A stretch of DNA of 16,443 nt from Thiopseudomonas sp. (GCA_023228985.1 JALOAC010000038.1:1-16443); one strand, 5' to 3'. Positions 5,636 through 13,654 are shown, counted from the stretch's first letter. Made by a program: numbers and translations. The notes: generated from the sequence alone by a model not told the origin.

Positions 5636-7951
5636 TCAATTTAGTTCTTGTCTCTTGGCGCGTCGAAGGGCGCGTTCTTTGATAACTTGATCGCGATCTG
5701 CACGTCGTATGGCGCGTCGCTCTATACGTTGTGCGCCAACTTCTTTTGCTTCTTCAACAACAGGCTCCGCTACCTTAGGTGCAGCCGTTTCTTGGAGGCT
5801 AACGACTTCGCCTTGCACGAGCGGAACGGGATTATCTTGCAGGCTAACGAAAACTGGTGCTAATACGAGCGCAATAACGCTCATAAGCTTGATTAGGATG
5901 TTGAGCGAAGGACCAGCGGTGTCTTTGAACGGATCACCAACGGTATCGCCAACAACAGCGGCTTTGTGAGCCTCGGAACCTTTGCCACCGTGTGCACCAC
6001 TTTCGACGTATTTCTTGGCGTTATCCCATGCACCGCCACTGTTGGCCATGAAAATGGCTAAAACAACGCCTGTAATCGTTACACCCACCAAGACGCCGCC
6101 CAATATAGCGCCGTTTGAACCTACGATGAGGTCGGCAACACCTGCTAAAACTGGTGTAAGGATGGCGATGGTGCCCGGGAGAATCATTTGGCGTATAGCG
6201 GCTTTAGTGGAAATAGCAACGCATTTTCCGTACTCGGGGCGAGCCTTCTCGTCGCCATCAAGTAGGCCAGGGATTTCTTTGAATTGGCGGCGCACTTCGA
6301 CGATCATGTCGCCAGCGGAACGGCCAACGGCCAACATCGAAAGGGCACTAAACCAGAAGGGGAGCACGCCACCGATGAATAGACCAGCAATAACGAAAGG
6401 ATCCATCGCGTCAATAGCCTTGAGCCCCATAACTTGGCTGTAGGCGGCAAAGAGCGAGAGCGCTGTAAGAGCGGCGGAGCCAATGGCAAAGCCTTTACCG
6501 ATTGCGGCTGTCGTGTTTCCAACGGAGTCGAGTCTATCCGTACGCTCGCGTACCTCGCTGGGTAGGGCGCTCATCTCGGCAATACCGCCAGCGTTATCGG
6601 CGATTGGACCGTAAGCGTCGACGGCGAGCTGAATGCCAGTGGTTGCAAGCATACCAAGAGCGGCTAGGGCGATACCATAGAGGCCAGCAAAGACGTAGGC
6701 GCAAACGATGGCAGAAACAATGAGGAGCACGGGTCCTACTGGCGAGAGCATACCCACGGCGACACCTTGGATAATGTTGGTCGCTGTACCCGTTTCGGAA
6801 GCTTTAGCGATAGCGCGAACTGAACCGTAGTTATCGGAGGTGTAGAACTCTGTGATTTTGCCAATAAGCGTACCGGCAATGAGACCGCCGCCGACGGCTA
6901 GGGTAATTCCCATGGCATCAACGATCTGCCCGTCACCCGTTAAGACACCACCGCGAGGTAGCACAAAGTAGGCGATGAAGTAAGTCGCTATAGCCATGAT
7001 GATGGCTGCGGCGATAGTGCCACGATTTAAAGCGTGTTGCGGGTCACCACCTTCGTGAGTGCGAACAAGCGTGGTGCAAAGGATCGAAATCACAATGCCA
7101 GCAGCAGCCAATATAATGGGAAGAACTACCGCTTCTAAACTCAAGACCCCGCTCGCCGTAACAAGACCAACGCCCAGCACGGAGGAACCGATAATTGCAC
7201 CAACATAAGACTCAAAGAGATCCGCACCCATGCCAGCGACGTCACCAACGTTGTCACCAACGTTATCAGCGATGGTGGCAGGGTTACGAGGATCATCCTC
7301 GGGAATTCCTGCTTCTACTTTACCAACAAGGTCGGCGCCGACATCGGCAGCCTTCGTGTAAATTCCACCGCCAACGCGAGCAAAAAGTGCGATGGAGCTT
7401 GCACCAAAGCTAAAGCCGGTGAGAACTTCCAAAATCTTGTGCATATCGGAATCAATAAAAATAACCTTCGTGTAAAGCAAAAATAGGCCAGCAATACCGA
7501 GCAAGCCCAAACCAACTACACTCATCCCCATGACAGCACCGCCGCTAAAAGCAACGGAAAGCGCTTTGCTCAAGCCAGTACGAGCAGCATGCGCTGTGCG
7601 AACGTTGGCCTTGGTGGCTACTTGCATACCAAAGAAACCCGCAAGCCCCGAACATAGGGCACCTACAACAAAAGAGAGCGCAACCAGCGGGGAGCTCCCT
7701 GAGCTACCCCAGTTTGCAAAGGCTAGAAGCGCAGCAACGATGATAACAAAAACCGAAAGCACCTTGTACTCTTGTCGCAAAAACGCATTGGCTCCCTCTC
7801 GGATGTAGCCAGAGATCTCCTGCATCCGATCTGTGCCCGCGTCCTGGCGATCAATCCAGCGCGCCTTGGCGTACGCAAAGATTAACGCGGCTACTGCCGC
7901 AAGTGGCACACCGTAGAGCACCACATGATTGACGGCTTCAATTCTAGTCAC
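5636..7951 (-). CDS. hppA: Membrane-bound ion-translocating inorganic pyrophosphatase, K+-dependent type
   Basis: This 771-aa polytopic membrane enzyme couples pyrophosphate hydrolysis to H+ and/or Na+ export. The family motifs are all present: GGIYTKAADVGADLVGK (residues 195-211), DNVGDNVGDVAGMGADLFESY (229-249; D244, E247), DAYGPIADNAGGIAEM (445-460), NSGGAWDNAKKYVESG (637-652) and GDTVGDPFKDTAGPSLN (668-684). In the potassium-signature loop GNTTAAIGKG (478-487) the residue after GNTT is Ala, as in K+-dependent enzymes, not the Lys of K+-independent ones. Whether it pumps Na+ or H+ cannot be decided by eye. The start is GTG at 7951 with AGGAGG a few bases upstream, overlapping the end of pth by 8 bp, which suggests translational coupling. 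After about residue 704 there is an unusual hydrophilic, Arg-rich tail of ~65 residues. Confidence 0.96.
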   Translation of the reverse strand: MTRIEAVNHVVLYGVPLAAVAALIFAYAKARWIDRQDAGTDRMQEISGYIREGANAFLRQEYKVLSVFVIIVAALLAFANWGSSGSSPLVALSFVVGALCSGLAGFFGMQVATKANVRTAHAARTGLSKALSVAFSGGAVMGMSVVGLGLLGIAGLFLLYTKVIFIDSDMHKILEVLTGFSFGASSIALFARVGGGIYTKAADVGADLVGKVEAGIPEDDPRNPATIADNVGDNVGDVAGMGADLFESYVGAIIGSSVLGVGLVTASGVLSLEAVVLPIILAAAGIVISILCTTLVRTHEGGDPQHALNRGTIAAAIIMAIATYFIAYFVLPRGGVLTGDGQIVDAMGITLAVGGGLIAGTLIGKITEFYTSDNYGSVRAIAKASETGTATNIIQGVAVGMLSPVGPVLLIVSAIVCAYVFAGLYGIALAALGMLATTGIQLAVDAYGPIADNAGGIAEMSALPSEVRERTDRLDSVGNTTAAIGKGFAIGSAALTALSLFAAYSQVMGLKAIDAMDPFVIAGLFIGGVLPFWFSALSMLAVGRSAGDMIVEVRRQFKEIPGLLDGDEKARPEYGKCVAISTKAAIRQMILPGTIAILTPVLAGVADLIVGSNGAILGGVLVGVTITGVVLAIFMANSGGAWDNAKKYVESGAHGGKGSEAHKAAVVGDTVGDPFKDTAGPSLNILIKLMSVIALVLAPVFVSLQDNPVPLVQGEVVSLQETAAPKVAEPVVEEAKEVGAQRIERRAIRRADRDQVIKERALRRAKRQELN

Positions 7952-8549
7952 CTTTTGCCTCCTCTTTTAACTTGGCTTTATACAAGCCGTTACAAAAATT
8001 CATCGCCGCAGTCACGCCTTCTTTGAGGGCTATTAATATAACCTGCGTCGATATCTCTATGACTTCTTCAAATTCACTGCGCTGCGCCAAATTGAATGGC
8101 GAGAGTACATAGTTCACCACATCTGCATGTTTTGGTCTAGCTATTCCGAGTCGAAAACGCAAAAAATCCCTTGACCCTCCTAGCTCTGCGATAGAACGTA
8201 AGCCATTGTGCCCCCCATGCCCACCTCCAGATTTCACGCGCAAGTCACCAAGCGCCAAATCCAGATCATCATGAATAACCCATATTTGCTGTGCAACCAA
8301 ATGATAGAACTGTGCAGCGGCCACCACAGAGCGCCCACTGCGGTTCATAAAGGTCTGCGGCTTTAGTAAGTGCAATTTCGTAGAACCCACACGCGTTGCC
8401 GCATACAGGCCGTCGAATTTACGCACAAACGATAGGACAGAAAGTTCGCGCGCAAGCGCATCGATTGCCATAAAGCCAGCATTATGCTTGGTCGATTCGT
8501 ATTCGCGCCCCGGATTACCAAGGCCTACTAGCAAAATCTCAGCGTCCAT
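7944..8549 (-). CDS. pth: Peptidyl-tRNA hydrolase
   Basis: This cytoplasmic enzyme recycles peptidyl-tRNA released from stalled ribosomes by cleaving the ester bond between peptide and tRNA. At 201 aa it has the usual size for the bacterial Pth family. Visible motifs are LLVGLGNPGREY with Asn12, the catalytic His22 in KHNAGF, LLKPQTFMNRSG (62-72), HDDLDLALGDLRVK with Asp94, and GGGHGGHNGLRS. The ATG at 8549 has only a weak AAGAAG upstream, but the first residues match the family start. It follows rplY with a terminator between them, a conserved pairing in many bacteria, and overlaps the GTG start of hppA. All key residues are intact. Confidence 0.96.
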   Translation of the reverse strand: MDAEILLVGLGNPGREYESTKHNAGFMAIDALARELSVLSFVRKFDGLYAATRVGSTKLHLLKPQTFMNRSGRSVVAAAQFYHLVAQQIWVIHDDLDLALGDLRVKSGGGHGGHNGLRSIAELGGSRDFLRFRLGIARPKHADVVNYVLSPFNLAQRSEFEEVIEISTQVILIALKEGVTAAMNFCNGLYKAKLKEEAKGD

Positions 8550-8589
8550 CTCAATTAAATTTCTTCTTTAAAGTCTACGCGCATAATAG

Positions 8590-8624
8590 AAAAAAAAACG
8601 CCCAAACCTACACAGGTCTGGGCG
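8590..8624 (-). terminator. Intrinsic terminator between rplY and pth
   Basis: On the minus strand CGCCCAGACCT pairs with AGGTTTGGGCG (arms 8614-8624 and 8599-8609, one G-T pair) with a 4-base loop, followed directly by nine Ts (8598-8590). It is a textbook terminator for rplY. pth must therefore rely on readthrough or its own promoter; TATTAT lies just downstream of the T-tract but no good -35 box fits. Confidence 0.88.
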
Positions 8625-8643
8625 CTGGCTCAGGAGCCTAAAT

Positions 8644-9222
8644 TTATGAAGCGCTTTTGGCGGGTGCTAAAACTTGAGCAACCGCAAAGTCCGCGTGGTA
8701 CACTAACTCCAGCTCCTCCGGAACCGTAATCTGGCTTACCTGCGCTCGCTGCTTAATCTCCAGCTTCGACACATCACACGCGATGGTTTCGGGTATATGC
8801 TTCGGTAAACAGCGCACATTCACTGAACGCGCAACCTGGCGCATCCTTCCACCCATCGCCACACCAACCGAGCGCCCCACTAAAACGATGGGCACTTCAA
8901 CCAAAACTTTGCGCGCTGGATCGATCGCGTAAAAGTCTGCATGCAAAATCTTTCGCGTCACGGGATCTCGCTGCAAGCAGCGAATCATGACAGTTCGCCT
9001 TTGCTCTTTGCCATTGTCGTCCAAAACTAAGTCGAAAATCGCGTTCGGACCATACGAGCCACTCAATACCTTCATCAACTCGACTGGACTTACCGAAAAT
9101 GACAAGGATTCCAAGCCTTTTCCGTAGCAAACTGCCGGAATTAGCCCAGCCGCGCGCAATCGCCGCGAAAAACCTTTGCTTGCCCCCTCTCTTATAACTC
9201 CCTTCAACTCTTGCGTACTCAT
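8644..9222 (-). CDS. rplY: Ribosomal protein bL25, long (CTC/TL5) form
   Basis: This is the 5S-rRNA-binding protein of the large ribosomal subunit, in the two-domain general-stress form. From the ATG at 9222 it has 192 residues: an N-terminal L25 domain (MSTQELKGVIREGASKGFSRRLRAAG...IPAVCYGKG, then ILHADFYAID) and a C-terminal TL5/CTC beta domain (VEVPIVLVGRSVGVAMGG, CLPKHIPETIACDVSKLE). The frame stays open upstream to 9390, but the extra 56 residues are outside the family. GAGG lies a few bases before 9222, and a good promoter falls inside the would-be extension, so 9222 is the start. The Met-Ser-Thr start and the IREG motif fit the family. It heads the cluster with pth and hppA. Confidence 0.94.
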   Translation of the reverse strand: MSTQELKGVIREGASKGFSRRLRAAGLIPAVCYGKGLESLSFSVSPVELMKVLSGSYGPNAIFDLVLDDNGKEQRRTVMIRCLQRDPVTRKILHADFYAIDPARKVLVEVPIVLVGRSVGVAMGGRMRQVARSVNVRCLPKHIPETIACDVSKLEIKQRAQVSQITVPEELELVYHADFAVAQVLAPAKSAS

Positions 9223-9298
9223 TATTTGCCTCGTTTCCACAAGCATCGCTTGCATTTCCAATAGCGCCCCAATTATCGTGGCGCAAAAACAACACACG

Positions 9299-9327
9299 CT
9301 TCTACACAGCAACTCACCACTTGTCAA
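9299..9327 (-). promoter_or_regulatory. Promoter of rplY
   Basis: On the minus strand a perfect TTGACA (9327-9322) is followed after 17 bases by TAGAAG (9304-9299), placing the transcript start near 9292 and leaving a leader of ~70 bases. The leader contains a small perfect hairpin (CAAGC GAT GCTTG) just before the ribosome binding site. Confidence 0.6.
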
Positions 9328-9378
9328 GGTCTTTGCGACGATTTCTGCGTTTCTTTTCCAGATATGAAGTTTTTCTCT

Positions 9379-9454
9379 GTGGGGGGGCACTTCCCCACCA
9401 AAGCAAAAAACAGAAACAGGGCAATAGCGCAGTCGTAAAGCAAAGCCGCTCTAG
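9379..9454 (-). repeat. Composite 3' element downstream of the transglycosylase gene
   Basis: Directly after the TAG of the transglycosylase gene, the minus strand carries a 22-base block (9454-9433) identical to 13030-13051, which follows the stop of the divergent DUF364 gene in the same sense orientation. Both are followed by a related T-rich stretch ending GTTTTTTGC and then by GCTTTGGTGGGG-AG-GCCCCCC (9404-9379 here, ~13145-13169 there). No classic terminator stem was found, but the position suggests a 3'-end function. Confidence 0.7.
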
Positions 9455-9456
9455 CT

Positions 9457-12108
9457 CTAGTGTGTTTTGAGCCAAACGTTGCGGAAATCCGCGCTATCGT
9501 CGGGGTCTGGGTAGTAAAACTCTGGGATCCAGGGGTATGCGGCCAAGACTTCAGCCGGGGTGATGTAACCGTTCTCGGCGAGTATTTTGAGGATGTACTT
9601 CATGCGCTTGTTCCACCATTTTTTGGTGGAAAAACCGCCCTTATAGAAGCTTCCGCCCTTGGATGGCGCGACTTTAAGGGAGGCGAGGTATGCGCCTTGT
9701 AGGGGGGTGAGTTCAATCGGTTTTTTGTCGAAATAAAAGAGCGCTGCCTGTTTGATTCCGTAGATATCGGGGCCAAATTCGATCATGTTGACGTAGAGTT
9801 CAAAAATCCGCGTTTTGCTCACAACGGTTTCGAGCCGCCAAGCGATAAAGGCTTCTTCAAGTTTTCGGGCTAAGTTTTTGTTGCGATCGAGGAAGAGGTT
9901 TTTAGTGAGTTGCTGCGAAATAGTTGAACCACCATACACATAGCGTTTTTCCTTAAGATTTAGGCGCATGGCGCGTTCAATAAACGATATACGAAGCGGT
10001 CCATGGTCAAAAAAGCGCTTATCCTCGGTGAGGTACATCGCCGCCAAGACATAGGGCGGGATTTGGCTCAATGGTATATAGCTTTTGGTTCCAGGCCCAA
10101 CAGTGATGCCATCTGCTAGCGTGGTATAACGCGTGTAGGTAAAAGTGTAGTCTGACTCATTAAGGCGCTCGGGTTCGTGTGGCGCAACACTGGTAATGCT
10201 ACAGCCGCTGAAGCCAGATTCGCTTAGTGTGAGCGCAATGGGATTTTTGAGCGGTATATTGCCCGAAATCTCTGGATTCATGCTGCCGCCTTCAATGCGC
10301 AGCTCGCGAATGCTTGGAAGTATACCTGCTGGAAAGGCTTTGGGAATGTCGCTACAGAGCAGATTTTTAGAGTGCAGCTTAAACTTGAGTATAGGGTATG
10401 AGCGCACATTGAGTAGTTCCACGTTCCCATTGACGACGACGGGGCCAGAGCTCAGGCGCAGATCATCGATTTTGGCATTATCTTCAGAGAAACTGTAGTC
10501 TAGACTAAAACGCGCTGTAGCGTTGATATTGGAGATCATCTCTTGGCTAATCATCGGGTGATAGATGGCGAAATCTGTGAACTCCGCATCAACGGCGAGC
10601 TTGGCTATTTCACTGTTTGCTCTGAACTGGACGCGGGCAGAGAAGTTTCCAGCCATGTCTTTGGGTTGCGGGAGCGATAATATAATGAAGAGATCCTTTG
10701 GCGATAGCCCTTCTATCTTTATGTCTAGACTCGGAAAGTCTTCTTCATCTTCAGTAAAGCCAATATCAAAGCGCAGTTGTGCCCCCCTTAAATTAAAGCC
10801 AAATCCGTACTGCTGCGCGTCCGCATCTTGCAATTGCGCACTATCAAACGATAGCGCATCGACCGTATACTCCTGCCCATCATGCTCAAGAACGACGCTT
10901 CCATCCTCCACAAAAATAAGAGGTATTGTCTGTAGTTTTGCCTGCATTTGCGCTAGCTTATCCTTAAATTCCTTAATGCTTTCGCTTTTTATGGGCTTCT
11001 TTTTTCGTATTTTTTTAGGATCTAATTCCTCCTGTTTGCGACTTCTAGCTTTCTTTGCAGGTTCAGCTGCGATCTCTTCATCATTCATAATGTTTTTTCG
11101 TAGCTCCGCGAGTAGGGGTTGATTTGCGATCGCAGGGAGCTCTAGTATTTGTGCTAATTCGAGTGTTATTACGGGGTGTTTTAGACGAAGTTCAGAAATT
11201 GGCTTAGCCGCGCCAGGGCGTAACGTTGTACGGATTTTTTCGCACTGCAATGATTTCGTCAATGTCGAAAATCGCCTAAGATCAAGCGAAAGTTCGTACA
11301 GCTCGGCGATTATTTCGTTTTCGGATTTTTGAACGCCAAAACCTGTAAAGCTAAGGTCTAGCGCCTTATCGTCGTAGCTTGTACTTACCAATACAGCTTG
11401 CGAAAAATGCAATGCGAGAGCCCTTTCTTTGCCGATTAGCGTTATTTTAGCTTGTATGTTCGAATTAAACTCTGTGTTTACCCTAGCTTTTCGCAATTTC
11501 GCATTGAGCTCGCAAGAAGCATCAAAATCTCCTGCTGCCCCGAAATCTGTAGCCTTCAGTTCAAGTAATTGGCCGCGACAAATCGCCAGTACTTCATCAT
11601 TCTTAAGTTGAGCTTGATAGCCAAAAATACGTAGCGTTGGAAGATCGCGATCAAAAGCGCTCGTTCTTTTTTCGCCGCTATCATCGCTTGTTTTAGTAGG
11701 ACGGCGAATCATATTCTTTATAGACGTTGTAGTGACGTCTAAATCGTAAATCTCGATTTCGCTCGGAATACGGCTGCGGAGTAATTTTATATTGAGGGGT
11801 ACACAGGCTTTAGTAAATCTTAGTTCAGCCTTCGCCTCCGCGTTTGTTGCCAAAGTTTCGTGCACACAAATATCAGAAAATCCAAGAATTTGGATTTTAC
11901 CTAAATCCAAGTGCCAACCAAGGTTTTGGGCTTTTTGGACTATACGCTCGCTGGCGTAGTTTTTTGTAAGCAGAACGGTCAAAAAAATCGCCACACATAA
12001 GAGCGCTAACACGCCTGCCACTATGAGAATTCGCCGTATACTCTTCACGCTGGACATACCTCGCCGCTTCACAACACCAAATCGGTGCTTAGCCATGAGG
12101 CTTAGCAC
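9457..12108 (-). CDS. AsmA-like/GT51 fusion: membrane-anchored peptidoglycan glycosyltransferase
   Basis: This 883-aa protein should polymerise lipid II into glycan strands at the outer face of the inner membrane. It has a basic N-terminus, one membrane segment (about residues 25-47), a long beta-rich periplasmic AsmA-like region (about 55-670) broken by a Lys/Glu-rich linker near 345-395, and a C-terminal GT51 domain. GT51 motifs are TEDKRFFDH (catalytic Glu695), GGSTISQQLTKNLFL (726-740), ARKLEEAFIAWRLE and the second Glu in IFELYVNMIEFG (about 770). There is no transpeptidase domain, so it is not a class A PBP. The usual H-x-G spacing after the first motif is shortened to H-G. The GTG start at 12108 has no clear Shine-Dalgarno; ATG at 12096 or 12057 are alternatives. 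It is divergent from the DUF364 gene. The AsmA-like role is unknown; periplasmic lipid handling is a guess. Confidence 0.87.
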   Translation of the reverse strand: MLSLMAKHRFGVVKRRGMSSVKSIRRILIVAGVLALLCVAIFLTVLLTKNYASERIVQKAQNLGWHLDLGKIQILGFSDICVHETLATNAEAKAELRFTKACVPLNIKLLRSRIPSEIEIYDLDVTTTSIKNMIRRPTKTSDDSGEKRTSAFDRDLPTLRIFGYQAQLKNDEVLAICRGQLLELKATDFGAAGDFDASCELNAKLRKARVNTEFNSNIQAKITLIGKERALALHFSQAVLVSTSYDDKALDLSFTGFGVQKSENEIIAELYELSLDLRRFSTLTKSLQCEKIRTTLRPGAAKPISELRLKHPVITLELAQILELPAIANQPLLAELRKNIMNDEEIAAEPAKKARSRKQEELDPKKIRKKKPIKSESIKEFKDKLAQMQAKLQTIPLIFVEDGSVVLEHDGQEYTVDALSFDSAQLQDADAQQYGFGFNLRGAQLRFDIGFTEDEEDFPSLDIKIEGLSPKDLFIILSLPQPKDMAGNFSARVQFRANSEIAKLAVDAEFTDFAIYHPMISQEMISNINATARFSLDYSFSEDNAKIDDLRLSSGPVVVNGNVELLNVRSYPILKFKLHSKNLLCSDIPKAFPAGILPSIRELRIEGGSMNPEISGNIPLKNPIALTLSESGFSGCSITSVAPHEPERLNESDYTFTYTRYTTLADGITVGPGTKSYIPLSQIPPYVLAAMYLTEDKRFFDHGPLRISFIERAMRLNLKEKRYVYGGSTISQQLTKNLFLDRNKNLARKLEEAFIAWRLETVVSKTRIFELYVNMIEFGPDIYGIKQAALFYFDKKPIELTPLQGAYLASLKVAPSKGGSFYKGGFSTKKWWNKRMKYILKILAENGYITPAEVLAAYPWIPEFYYPDPDDSADFRNVWLKTH

Positions 12109-12277
12109 AAAATGTCATATTGCGCTATGATGGCATGCGTTTTGCGTTGCTCTACGAGGGGTTACTTGCATCGCCATTGAAGAGTTTGGGGCTTTTGCAA
12201 ACAAACTTCATTTGGGCATTCTCATTTCACGCTTCTTCCTAAGAATGTTTTAGGAGGAACTAAAATATTAGGATAAA
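12109..12277. other. Divergent promoter region
   Basis: This gap between two divergent genes must hold promoters for both, but I found no convincing -35/-10 pair on either strand. The part next to the plus-strand gene holds the Shine-Dalgarno hairpin described separately. Confidence 0.5.
12233..12259 (+). promoter_or_regulatory. Hairpin sequestering a strong Shine-Dalgarno before the DUF364 gene
   Basis: TTCTTCCTAA (12233-12242) pairs with TTAGGAGGAA (12250-12259), a 10-bp stem with one G-T pair and a 7-base loop. AGGAGG is fully inside the right arm. It lies ~20 bases before the ATG at 12278, farther than usual, while a weaker AGGAT lies ~4 bases before the ATG. The stem may limit ribosome access. 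Confidence 0.5.
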
Positions 12278-13027
12278 ATGCGAATTTTTGATGAATTACT
12301 AAATTTTGTACCAGAAGATGCCATGCTTACGGATTTAGTCGTGGGTGTTCACTGGGTTTTAGCGCAGAGCCAGTATGGCTACGGTCGCGCCGCGACGGCG
12401 TACGGCTGGTCCGAGCAACGTGCGCGCGGAAACACAGTCGAAGGCGCCGGGACTTTAGTGGGCAGACGCATACGCGATTTAGCGCATCTATACGACAGCG
12501 AATCTTGGACGGCGCGCGCTGTAGCACTAGCGGCGCTGAGCTCTGCACTCCCAGCCCCAGATCTCGCAAAGTCCGAGGACGTAAGCGCCCAAGACTACAT
12601 TTGCCGTTTTAGCCGCCAAAACCCCAATGCACTTATCGCGGTGATTGGCCATTTTCGCTTTGTGGAGCCACTGCGCGAAGAAGGCGTGAAGCTCAGCGTT
12701 TTTGAGCTCTCGCATCGCTGTAACGAGGGCGATATCGCACACACCGAAATGTCCAAAATATTGCCCAAAGCGGATTTGTTGGTGATGACGGCCAGTACGC
12801 TCATAACGCATAGTTGCGAAGAGGTTTTGTCGTATTGTGGGGGGCAATGTCAGAGTTTGCTCGTTGGTCCCACAGCGCCTATTCATCGCAGTTTAGCAAA
12901 ATTTGGCATAAATGCTGTGTGTAGTAGCGTTGTTGGAAGCGTCGAGGAAACGCGTCGCGTCCTTATAGAAGGCGGCGGCCACAGACAGTTTCCTGAAACA
13001 AAGAAGTTTATGCTTTGGCTAACTTAG
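12278..13027 (+). CDS. DUF4213/DUF364 protein (putative heavy-metal chelation family)
   Basis: This 249-aa soluble protein looks like the DUF364 family, predicted from structure to chelate or process metal-linked cofactors but with no firmly established reaction. The N-terminal part (1 to ~95, with GWSEQRARGNTVEGAGTLVG) fits the DUF4213 enolase-N-like domain. The C-terminal part (about 117-220) shows the DUF364 Rossmann-like pattern: ALIAVIGHF (118-126), VFELSHRCNEGDIAH (141-155), LPKADLLVMTASTL (162-175) and the conserved GPTAP (197-201). Cys180, Cys187 and Cys191 could bind metal, but this is speculation. The start at ATG 12278 is fixed by an in-frame TAG at 12269. It stands alone, divergent from the AsmA/GT51 gene. 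Confidence 0.8.
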   Translation: MRIFDELLNFVPEDAMLTDLVVGVHWVLAQSQYGYGRAATAYGWSEQRARGNTVEGAGTLVGRRIRDLAHLYDSESWTARAVALAALSSALPAPDLAKSEDVSAQDYICRFSRQNPNALIAVIGHFRFVEPLREEGVKLSVFELSHRCNEGDIAHTEMSKILPKADLLVMTASTLITHSCEEVLSYCGGQCQSLLVGPTAPIHRSLAKFGINAVCSSVVGSVEETRRVLIEGGGHRQFPETKKFMLWLT

Positions 13028-13029
13028 CC

Positions 13030-13051
13030 CTAGAGCGGCTTTGCTTTACGA
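13030..13051 (+). repeat. Shared 22-bp 3' element, copy after the DUF364 gene
   Basis: These 22 bases begin 3 bases after the stop codon and are identical to 9454-9433 (minus), which begins 3 bases after the stop of the divergent transglycosylase gene. The two copies therefore bracket the 9457-13027 gene pair as inverted repeats, each in sense orientation to its own gene. T-rich DNA follows to about 13085. Confidence 0.8.
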
Positions 13052-13654
13052 TTGCCTCGTTTTAGTCTTTATACTTTGTTTTTTTGCGAAAACCTGCCCA
13101 TACGGCATGCGCAAAGCCCGTCGTTCGATAATTTCAAAACGGATGCTTTGGTGGGGGGAGCGCCCCCCTACGCGCCAACCCCGCGCCGTGCGCGGGTTTG
13201 CCGCTACCCCCCCAACGGGGGCTCTGGCCCCCGTAACGCCCCCGCAGCGTTTGTTCTGAGACTTTTTAAGCTTAGTCTGAACAATGCAAAAAGCAGACAA
13301 ATATGGCTAGCGAAAGTAAAGAGAGTCACGCGGGCGTTCAAAATAAAGTCAATAAAAGAGAGCTTTGCACGATTCATAAGGATGCCTTTTTTGGGGGCCA
13401 TTTTTAGCGAGACATTGGTTTTATTAATCATCGCGTGACAAGCTGAAGAAAATCAAATAAAACGCCTAATAGCGTGGGAATCAACACTCAAAATTCATGG
13501 GTAGTGAGATTTACGTCAAAGCCCCGATATAAAGGGGCTAAACCGATTGAAGACTCTGCTTAGATGCGAGGATGCTTCGCGCATATTTTCGTAATATATT
13601 TCCAAGAAACTCTGTTCTTGCAGGGTGTTAGAGCAATTAGATGGGGTTTACGCA
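13052..13654. other. Intergenic region with GC-rich hairpins and repeat remnants
   Basis: No gene is credible here; the four overlapping frames across 13041-13438 exist on both strands only because the GC-rich repeats lack stops. The stretch contains a T-rich tract (13060-13086), GC-rich hairpins (13153-13234), a remnant of repeat module B (AAAATAAAGTCAATA, 13340-13354) and a hairpin AGCCCC/GGGGCT (13520-13525 with 13534-13539). It ends with the leader of the lipoprotein gene. Confidence 0.6.
13153..13234. repeat. Cluster of GC-rich hairpins
   Basis: Three consecutive inverted repeats are seen: GGGGGG/CCCCCC around 13153-13169, CCCGCG with CGCGGG around 13180-13196, and ACGGGGGC (13215-13222) with GCCCCCGT (13227-13234), the last a perfect 8-bp stem with loop TCTG. 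The base composition is far richer in G+C than the flanking DNA. The first resembles 9379-9404, so this is probably a family of repeated extragenic palindromes. Confidence 0.65.

Noticed and set aside
5982..7808. Plus-strand frames opposite hppA
   Set aside because: They are antisense shadows of a fully supported conserved gene.
9223..9390. N-terminal extension of rplY
   Set aside because: The extra 56 residues are not part of the L25 family, and a consensus TTGACA promoter lies inside them. The ATG at 9222 has its own GAGG.
9433..13051. Composite transposon bounded by the 22-bp inverted repeats
   Set aside because: No transposase lies between the copies and each copy sits at a gene 3' end, so a 3' element is at least as likely. 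The observation is kept as a finding without the transposon claim.
13041..13438. Overlapping frames on both strands in the GC-rich spacer
   Set aside because: They are stop-free only because of G/C runs, overlap each other on both strands and read as low-complexity Pro/Arg/Gly sequence.
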